Made by a program: the position numbers and the translations under genes
The notes under the pieces: generated by a model
What the model was told of the DNA's origin: nothing
Databases searched by the model: none
What the model saw: the letters and a program-made list of their open reading frames with translations, nothing else
Origin: Chloroflexota bacterium
GTDB lineage: Bacteria > Chloroflexota > Anaerolineae > UBA1429
Assembly (NCBI GenBank): GCA_012513725.1
Contig: JAAZBQ010000837.1
Span: forward strand, 1-9,503
DNA length: 9,503 nt
Direction: 5' to 3'
Shown here: in pieces, positions 4,082 to 9,503 of the stretch
Layout of the letters: every line of letters begins with the position of its first letter
How positions within the stretch are numbered: position 1 is the first letter of the stretch

Positions 4082-6790
4082 CTACACCTCCTTGAGCGCC
4101 TCAAGCTCAAAGAACCTGGCCTTGGCCAATCGCTCGTACCGGTCTGCATGGCACGTCAGAATGATCACCTGCAGACGTTCAGAGGCATCGTCCAGCGCCT
4201 GCAGAACGCGGCCGAGCCGAACCCTATCCGTGGCCGTTAGCACATCATCCAGCACCACCATCTGCCGCTTTTCATCTGCCAGAAACGAGGCAAGCGCCAG
4301 CCGAGTGGCCAAGTACAACTGCTCAGTCTCCCCGCCCGACAAGTTGTCCAGGGAAACAGCATCCTCCAGAACCGGCGGCACCACGCCCTCAGGCGTAAAG
4401 GAATCGCTAAAGCGAACGGTACCCAGGTAGTTGCCGGCGATGTGCCCAAGGATCTCTTCTGCCGATGATTCCACTCTCCCTACCACTGCATTGAACGCAC
4501 GCTCCCGACACTCATCGACGGTGTCGTACAAGAGCCGCACCGCGTCGGCTCGCATCTCCTCTTGCGCCACCTCCATTCTGAGCTGGTCAACGGCCTCCTC
4601 CGCCTTTGCCAGACGAGAGTAAGGAGCCATGCTCTCCAGCTGCCCGAGCTGCGCCTCCTCGCGAACGACGTCGTCGCGAGCCTGTTGCGCGGCTGCTTCA
4701 GCCTGACAGTGTCTGGCCGTGAGCTGCTCCAGTTGCAGCAACAGGCCGCCTCCACGCTCACCGAGTACCTGTTCGATCTCCGTCTTCTGCTTCTGGGCAG
4801 CGCTCAGTTCCTCCTGAAGTTGGGCAACACGCGCGCCCAGCTCGTCGAGGGGTGCCTGGTCAGACGTGACCTGCGCGAGTTCCTCCTCGTCAGATCGCAG
4901 GGTCTCATGTAACTGGTCGATCCGACTGTCAATCTGCTGAAGCCGACTCTTCGCACCATCCGCCTCTCGCCGCGCCCTGTCATAGACCGACGCCGCGTCG
5001 CGGGTTGAGACTGCGACTCGCTCCTCTTCACGCCTCAGTTCGTCACCCAGCACGTCCGCGTCCGGAGGCGACTCCACCCACTCCGGGTAAGACTCCAGGA
5101 TGCTATGGAGCGTGGCGGCCTTGGACTTTGCTTCCTCAAGCAGATCCTCAATGCGCTTTCCATCGAGAAGCGCCTCAAGCCGGCTCCGCGCATTGCTTGC
5201 CTTAGCCTCCAGTGTCCTGGAACGCTCATTGAGCCTCTCCAGTTCTGTCTCATCATCGGTGCCGTACGGCTCCGTAAGCCCGGCAAGTCCAGACACTGCC
5301 TCGGCAAGCGCGCTACGATGCTCATCGCTAGAACCATCGGGGCCCCAAGCTCTAATGTGACCAAGTCCGTCGACCGCTACCTCAACTCCTGGTGAGCCAT
5401 CCACCCGCACGGCATGACCCGGCTCTAGCATGAGATGCTCGCCACTCCGGTCGCCCGAGATGATCTCCAGGTGCCCGTGCTTCTCTGGAGTAAGTTCCAG
5501 GTGCAGAAGCGAGGCCTCCAAACGTACCTGAGCCTCGTCACGCTGCCTGACCGCGCGCCGAATCTTGGCAAGGTCTTCGGCACCGGGAGCAGCAAGATCC
5601 GCTGCACACGACGAGCACTCTTCGGCCACTCGGCGCGCCTCCTGAATGCGGCTTATGAGTGTCTCTAGATTCTCCTGATCCAGCCTGGCATTGCAGAGAT
5701 CAACGGCAGCCTGCGCCCTCTCTCGCAGGCCAGCCAGCGCATCCTGTTCTGCCCGAGCGCTCTCCAGCGCAGCCTGCGCCTCGGCCTCCGCCGCGGTAAG
5801 CGTCTCAGACTCCGATGCTACCTCTAGCCTACTTCCCGAGAGCTCTCCCAGAGTCTGCTGTGCTCGCCTCACCCGGGCAGTCGAGGCCGAGGCCCTCTTG
5901 ATGCGCTGTTGGAGCGCATCCAACTTGCTGCTAATGGCCGTCACGCGCTCGCTCCACCGTTCCTTCTCAGCCACCAATCCGTGGTGGTCTTCGGCTTTCG
6001 CTTTCAGGAGATCGACCTGCTGCTCTAGTTCGACCACGTGATGATGCGCCGCTTGGCTCCTCTCGGTGAGATCGGCGATCTTCTCCACCGTATCTTCGAA
6101 CTGCTCATGCAGCGCCCGTCCGAGGTCGAGTGTCTCCTCGGCCGCAGCCAGCCGCTCCTGAAGCTGCACCAGCCGACTACCTCTTCCAGATCGCGCCTTG
6201 CCCGTCGGCGTAAAGTACTGGCCGTACAGAGCCTCCATTCGCCGCTGAATCGCCAGACCGCGCGCCCCCGTCATCTGCGCGCTTAGCGACGCGCGGATGT
6301 TGGTGATCAGCGAGTCGCTCAGCTCCCCGAAGCGCAACTCACCCTGAGGAGCCCACAAGACTTGGGCGATTCCCCAATGCTGCTGCTTTGTTAGCCGTCG
6401 CCCCGTCGCGTCGCTGCTCAGCATCTCCCGAACAAGATCTTCCACCGGGTCGCCTTGGGCCAACCGGACATAGTGCCCGTTCTCTCGCCTCTCCAACAGC
6501 GCGGATGGCGCGTGCAGGAACTGCTTGGTGAGGCGATAGGTAGCACGTCCCTCGGTGAACTCGAGGCACACCCGCGGCGGCAACAGCCGCCCCCAGGGCT
6601 GCACCGACAGAATGCCCTGCCCCGTCACTCGGTGGGAATCCAGCAATGTCCGATGCAGAGCCTCGAACAGCTTGGATTTCCCGCTACCGTTCGGAGCATA
6701 GATCACGTTGAGCCCCTCATCCAGGGGGCCAACCGTCACAGGGGTCAGGAAGCACCGCCAGTTCTCCACCCGGATGCTATGCAGGATCAT
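4082..6790 (-). CDS. sbcC: SbcC/Rad50-like ABC ATPase with long coiled coils
   Basis: A 902-residue SMC-type ATPase, the predicted partner of the SbcD nuclease next to it; together they would bind and process DNA ends or hairpins. The N-terminal half-ATPase has Walker A APNGSGKS (32-39) and a Q-loop region VLWAPQGELRFG (144-155). A coiled coil rich in Glu, Ala, Gln and Arg runs from about 205 to 425, a central glycine-rich, probably beta-rich segment lies at about 428-485, and a second coil runs from about 512 to 760. The C-terminal half-ATPase has signature NLSGGETEQ (816-824), Walker B MVVLDD (844-849), D-loop LTATD (851-855) and H-loop His881. A CSSC motif at 392-395 recalls the Rad50 zinc hook but is not at the coil apex. 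The longer frame to 6919 is rejected: the ATG at 6790 overlaps the sbcD stop (ATGA), GGAGG lies about 9 bases upstream, and MILHSIRVENWRCF is the family start. Confidence 0.92.
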   Translation of the reverse strand: MILHSIRVENWRCFLTPVTVGPLDEGLNVIYAPNGSGKSKLFEALHRTLLDSHRVTGQGILSVQPWGRLLPPRVCLEFTEGRATYRLTKQFLHAPSALLERRENGHYVRLAQGDPVEDLVREMLSSDATGRRLTKQQHWGIAQVLWAPQGELRFGELSDSLITNIRASLSAQMTGARGLAIQRRMEALYGQYFTPTGKARSGRGSRLVQLQERLAAAEETLDLGRALHEQFEDTVEKIADLTERSQAAHHHVVELEQQVDLLKAKAEDHHGLVAEKERWSERVTAISSKLDALQQRIKRASASTARVRRAQQTLGELSGSRLEVASESETLTAAEAEAQAALESARAEQDALAGLRERAQAAVDLCNARLDQENLETLISRIQEARRVAEECSSCAADLAAPGAEDLAKIRRAVRQRDEAQVRLEASLLHLELTPEKHGHLEIISGDRSGEHLMLEPGHAVRVDGSPGVEVAVDGLGHIRAWGPDGSSDEHRSALAEAVSGLAGLTEPYGTDDETELERLNERSRTLEAKASNARSRLEALLDGKRIEDLLEEAKSKAATLHSILESYPEWVESPPDADVLGDELRREEERVAVSTRDAASVYDRARREADGAKSRLQQIDSRIDQLHETLRSDEEELAQVTSDQAPLDELGARVAQLQEELSAAQKQKTEIEQVLGERGGGLLLQLEQLTARHCQAEAAAQQARDDVVREEAQLGQLESMAPYSRLAKAEEAVDQLRMEVAQEEMRADAVRLLYDTVDECRERAFNAVVGRVESSAEEILGHIAGNYLGTVRFSDSFTPEGVVPPVLEDAVSLDNLSGGETEQLYLATRLALASFLADEKRQMVVLDDVLTATDRVRLGRVLQALDDASERLQVIILTCHADRYERLAKARFFELEALKEV

Positions 6791-7881
6791 CCTAGCTCCT
6801 CCATGGCCAGTGCGTGCAACTCCAACGCGGCCCTGGCGGCAACCCCATCGCTCTGCCCCTTCGCACAGAGCACCTCCGCTGCCTCGCGGATGACACCGGG
6901 CGGCAGCCGCGATACCCATTCGCCATCTCGTGCGGGATGCAGCCTTCGTGTATCCAGTCTCGCCGAGAGAAAGCGCGTAGCAACGATGCTCTCGATGTGT
7001 CGCAGGATGTCTCCCGCACCATCCGCCAGGATCCCGCTGAGCGTAACCCTAACCAGCGTTCGGTCAGGGTTCGGCACGCTGTCTAGCTTGCGGCACAGCC
7101 GCTCCAGATCGACCCTAGTCCGCAGATCCCGCGACATTTCCAGCCATGTCAGGCCGGCAGTAGGCACCCTCACCATATCTGGCTTCGCACCACGTGTTGG
7201 GATATCCACCACGAGCACTTGTCCACTGTCTCGCTCCCCATAGGCCGTCGGCTCGTGTGTGCCCGAGTACGCCATTCGACACACGCCTTTGCTGTCGGCA
7301 TATGGCGTAAAGGAGTGCCAATGCCCCAAGGCCACATAGTCAAGGCCCGCGCTCTGGCAGGCATCCTTGGCGATCAGCGCGTAGGATTCCCCGATGACCG
7401 GGTGCTCGACGCTCCCGTGGGCAATACCGATGCGAGGAAGATCCGTGTCCTGGGGTGTAATCCAGCCAAGGGGGTTGCCGTCGCTTTGTTGCCGCACGTA
7501 TGGGCATGGATACAGGATCGCGCCCAAAGCAGTAATGGGCTCGCGACGGGTCAAGACCTTCAGGTTCGCCCTGGCTCCCCAACAGGGGTGTTTCCAGACG
7601 GATCCCGGGCCCAGGGCATCGTGGTTCCCTGGTAGCAGGTACACGGGTCCTTCGAATGCCGACACAATATCCGCGGTACGCTGCACGAACGCACGATCCA
7701 CGCCGTTATGCTCAAAGACATCGCCAGCGACGATGATCGCATCCACTGCATGCTCGCGTGCCACCTCGATGACGCGTTCCGCCGCCCTGAACCGCTCCTC
7801 GCGGACCTCCCGGGCCGCCCCCGCGCCCAGGCCAACGGCCTTGATGCCTATCTGCCAATCAGCGGTGTGCAGGATCTTCAT
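6787..7881 (-). CDS. sbcD: SbcD/Mre11-like DNA repair exonuclease (DxQ subfamily)
   Basis: A 364-residue calcineurin-like metallophosphoesterase, predicted Mn-dependent nuclease subunit of the complex with the downstream ATPase. All five phosphodiesterase motifs are visible: HTADWQIG (5-12, metal ligand Asp8), GDVFEHN (53-59, Asp54), GNHD (85-88), AHGS (154-157) and GHWH (186-189). Motif I is DWQ rather than the DxH of E. coli SbcD or Pyrococcus Mre11; I recall DWQ as normal in a branch of bacterial COG0420 proteins, so the enzyme is probably active. Residues 240-364 form the capping and ATPase-binding part. The ATG at 7881 has AGAGGAG five bases upstream. The stop TGA overlaps the sbcC ATG by 4 bases, so the two are translationally coupled and probably made in fixed ratio. 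Confidence 0.93.
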   Translation of the reverse strand: MKILHTADWQIGIKAVGLGAGAAREVREERFRAAERVIEVAREHAVDAIIVAGDVFEHNGVDRAFVQRTADIVSAFEGPVYLLPGNHDALGPGSVWKHPCWGARANLKVLTRREPITALGAILYPCPYVRQQSDGNPLGWITPQDTDLPRIGIAHGSVEHPVIGESYALIAKDACQSAGLDYVALGHWHSFTPYADSKGVCRMAYSGTHEPTAYGERDSGQVLVVDIPTRGAKPDMVRVPTAGLTWLEMSRDLRTRVDLERLCRKLDSVPNPDRTLVRVTLSGILADGAGDILRHIESIVATRFLSARLDTRRLHPARDGEWVSRLPPGVIREAAEVLCAKGQSDGVAARAALELHALAMEELG

Positions 7882-8185
7882 GATACTCCTCTGCTTCTCC
7901 GCACGATGCAGCTATGCACATCTACATCGCCACTGGGCAACTATGTAACATCAAGGAATACCCGAAACGCGCAATCCATTTGCTCGGATGGTGACCGGCC
8001 CTATCTATAGCGTCCCCATCGTCGTTTCGGTCCGCCCCCTCGCGCACTCCCTCCTGTGCAGACTCCCGCGGCCGGTCGTCCGCGCGCATTCACAATGCAC
8101 TTCGCTCTTCCTCAAAGCACTCGAGTAATCTCGCCCACAGTATCTATGAATCAGACAGTTTGTTCAACCGAACGCACGCCAAAAG
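7882..8185. other. Intergenic region upstream of sbcD
   Basis: About 300 bases without a credible gene, visibly less GC-rich than its surroundings, and the likely home of the sbcDC promoter. I find no convincing -35/-10 pair. The best -10-like string is TATAGA on the minus strand (8009-8004), without a matching -35. A small inverted repeat GCATT CAC AATGC is at 8086-8098. Confidence 0.4.
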
Positions 8186-8350
8186 TCACCAACACTCTTC
8201 CTCCAGCAGATAGCCGCATCGCTCGCCCAATAGCATGTGCCCACCCATCCTGCGGGCATGGCCCTCCCAGCCGTAGACCAGAGTCGCGTCGTCCATCAAG
8301 AGCAGGTTCAGCCGATTCTCCACCCAATGCCACAACCGGTTCTGAACATG
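8186..8350 (-). pseudogene. Unrecognised 3' coding fragment upstream of sbcD
   Basis: A minus-strand frame reads HVQNRLWHWVENRLNLLLMD, then DATLVYGWEGHARRMGGHML, then LGERCGYLLEEECW, and ends in TGA at 8186-8188. It has G or C in the third position of nearly every codon and a protein-like composition, so it looks like the end of a once-real gene. The frame stays open upstream into the IS701 remnant, but that part looks random, so the gene was probably cut by the element or by later deletion. A short product from the ATG at residue 19 (36 residues) is possible. I do not recognise the family. Its orientation and position would fit an extra member of the sbcDC operon. Confidence 0.4.
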
Positions 8351-8853
8351 CGCGGAAGGACGTGGCTGGTGCGAGGCTGGTACCGAGCGGACTGCGGCGA
8401 CGGTAGTGGCTGCGACGTGCCTGCTGCCGCTTGGCCAGCCGCCAGTCGGACCAGGCCAGCTGAACCTCGAGCGAACGCTGCGGCAGCGGAGCTGCCACTG
8501 CCAGCAAGCGCTCTACCTCCGCCACGCTCAGATCGGCCAGGAAGGCCGCAGGACCCTGTCTCTGGTCGCCTCCCTTTTGCCCTCCTCCAGGCTCTGCTCG
8601 ATCACGTTCCGCTGTGCCGCCCGCCGCGCCCCCGAGCCGTACAGGCGCTCCCCCTGCCGCCCCTGGACCACCACCGGACGCTGCCGGAAACTCGCGGGCC
8701 TCAGGGCCACCGCATCGGCCCCCTCCCGCGCAGGGGGCGCCCTCGCCGCCAGTCGTGGTCGGGTGCGGGGGCGACCGGTAGGGCCCTGGCCGGGGTCTCC
8801 ACAGCGGGGTGCTCCGTCGACACCCGCTGCGCGCTACTGACGTTCAGCACGTA

Positions 8854-8871
8854 CCGGCATCGTCACGCCGC
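8854..8871. repeat. Weak candidate relative of the 17-bp repeat, copy H
   Basis: Plus strand CCGGCATCGTCACGCCGC shares the outer bases of the repeat (CCGGCAT...GCCGC) but pairs only over CGGC/GCCG. It contains the TGA that ends the LRERIAA piece of the IS701 transposase, and the frame resumes unchanged afterwards (RYVLNVSSAQRV). It could be chance. Confidence 0.25.
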
Positions 8872-9319
8872 AATGCGCTCGCGCAGCGGGGCGTCGTTGC
8901 CGTAGACCTTGTCCCGCGCCACCCAGCCCACGGGCACCCCCTGCGCCCAGAGGTGCTCTAGCATAGCATGCGCCAGCTGCGGCTTGGCCTGCAAGGTTAC
9001 CCCCTCCGGCACACCCGCCCCCTCTCGCTGTTCAGCGTCCTCTGCCCAGCTCTGGGGCAGGTAGAGGCGGCGGTCCAACAACACGTGCTCTCGGGGGCCG
9101 GCGTATACCAGGAAGGCGCCCACTGAGCATTCTCGATCATTCCAGCGGTGCCGGTGTACTGACGCTGCGCACCCACCGAGTGGGTGCCCTTTTTCAAGAA
9201 GCCCGTCTCGTCGATGACCACCAGTGCCTGGGGGTCGCCGAACGTCTCCGCGACCTAGTCCTGCAGCCGGTCGCGGGCAGCATCGGCATCCCAGAGCGTG
9301 CGGTACAAGAGCCGCTGCC

Positions 9320-9337
9320 CCGGCAGTCTGCTGCCGC
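9320..9337. repeat. Palindrome related to the 17-bp repeat, copy G in the IS701 remnant
   Basis: Plus strand CCGGCAGTCTGCTGCCGC keeps the consensus ends CGGCA and TGCCGC with a different centre, and forms a 6-bp stem CGGCAG/CTGCCG. It lies between GDGFPD and QRLLYR of the IS701 transposase, where the family has about two residues. 23 bases in place of 6 give a net +17, agreeing with the observed +2 frame change. Confidence 0.45.
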
Positions 9338-9503
9338 AAGGTCCGGGAAGCCATCGCCCACCGCCTCCTCCATCTGCCAGCTGTTCTTACGCTGCACGCT
9401 GCAGGCCGAGCCCGCGCAGGTGCTTGTCCGCCTGCTCCCGCGACTCGCTACGGCCAAGGAGGGAGGCGCAGCGCGCGTGAAAGGCAGTGAACTCCTCGGC
9501 CCA

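Larger units (their letters stand above)
8394..9503 (-). pseudogene. IS701-like transposase, multiply broken, partial at window edge
   Basis: Consecutive IS701 pieces appear in different frames: AEEFTAFHARCASLLGRSES; VQRKNSWQMEEAVGDGFPD; QRLLYRTLWDADAARDRLQD; ALVVIDETGFLKKGTHSVGA (first catalytic Asp); VGAFLVYAGPREHVLLDRRL; VPVGWVARDKVYGND (second Asp); NVIEQSLEEGK (Glu, near 8600); and the C-terminal AAFLADLSVAEVERLL...SDWRLAKRQQARRSHYRRR. Lesions: a +1 shift near 9397, a +17 insertion-like hairpin at 9320-9337, an amber codon at 9255-9257, a 1-base loss near 9120, a TGA at 8863-8865, and a degraded stretch between about 8850 and 8700 where the central part is missing. The N-terminus continues past the right edge. 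It is certainly inactive. Confidence 0.88.

Noticed and set aside
3817..4149. 110-codon minus-strand frame after sbcC
   Set aside because: It overlaps the sbcC end in another frame and runs through the inverted repeat; there is no family resemblance and no ribosome site.
4014..4430. Plus-strand frame opposite the sbcC 3' end
   Set aside because: Serine- and arginine-rich shadow of the ATPase C-terminal domain.
8086..8098. GCATT CAC AATGC as a further copy of the 17-bp repeat
   Set aside because: It shares the arm-and-3-base-centre layout and GCATTC, but the outer CGG/CCG arms are missing.
8237..8905. Plus-strand frame of 222 codons at the right side
   Set aside because: It is antisense to IS701 coding segments and the orphan fragment; proline- and arginine-rich shadow product.

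Overview
This is a GC-rich bacterial window in which every gene I can support lies on the minus strand. The gene set (Fbp-like ferric-type ABC importer, DxQ-type SbcD with a hook-altered SbcC, and IS256-, IS4- and IS701-like transposases) is most reminiscent of Chloroflexota. That assignment is an inference from protein style only and is tentative.

Layout in plus coordinates. 1-2148: start of an ABC import operon, transcribed leftward from a promoter near 2120-2148, with a lipoprotein substrate-binding protein (1015-2049) and the first part of a fused two-domain permease (1-1003, cut by the window edge). 2150-3899: a transposase graveyard holding remnants of three elements run together: an IS4-like DDE transposase whose 5' end is intact, a fragment of an IS256 (mutator) transposase, and a C-terminal scrap of a third. 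4082-7881: an intact, translationally coupled sbcD-sbcC pair (Mre11/Rad50-like nuclease and ABC ATPase) that probably processes DNA ends. 8186-8350: a short orphan coding fragment. 8394-9503: an IS701-like transposase broken by several frameshifts and stops.

The most unusual feature is a 17-bp imperfect palindrome, consensus TCGGCATTCCATGCCGC on the plus strand. It occurs about seven times between 2543 and 3369 inside the transposase remnants. Each copy sits where the reading frame breaks. Aligned against my memory of the protein families, most copies amount to a net gain of 16 or 17 bases. One copy (2543-2559) has paired, compensating changes in both arms. A similar hairpin sits at a +17 break in the unrelated IS701 pseudogene more than 6 kb away. 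This suggests a very small dispersed palindromic element, or a hairpin-templated mutational process, that has repeatedly interrupted transposase genes.

The intact sbcDC pair thus lies between two inactivated transposon blocks, with the import operon beyond the left block.
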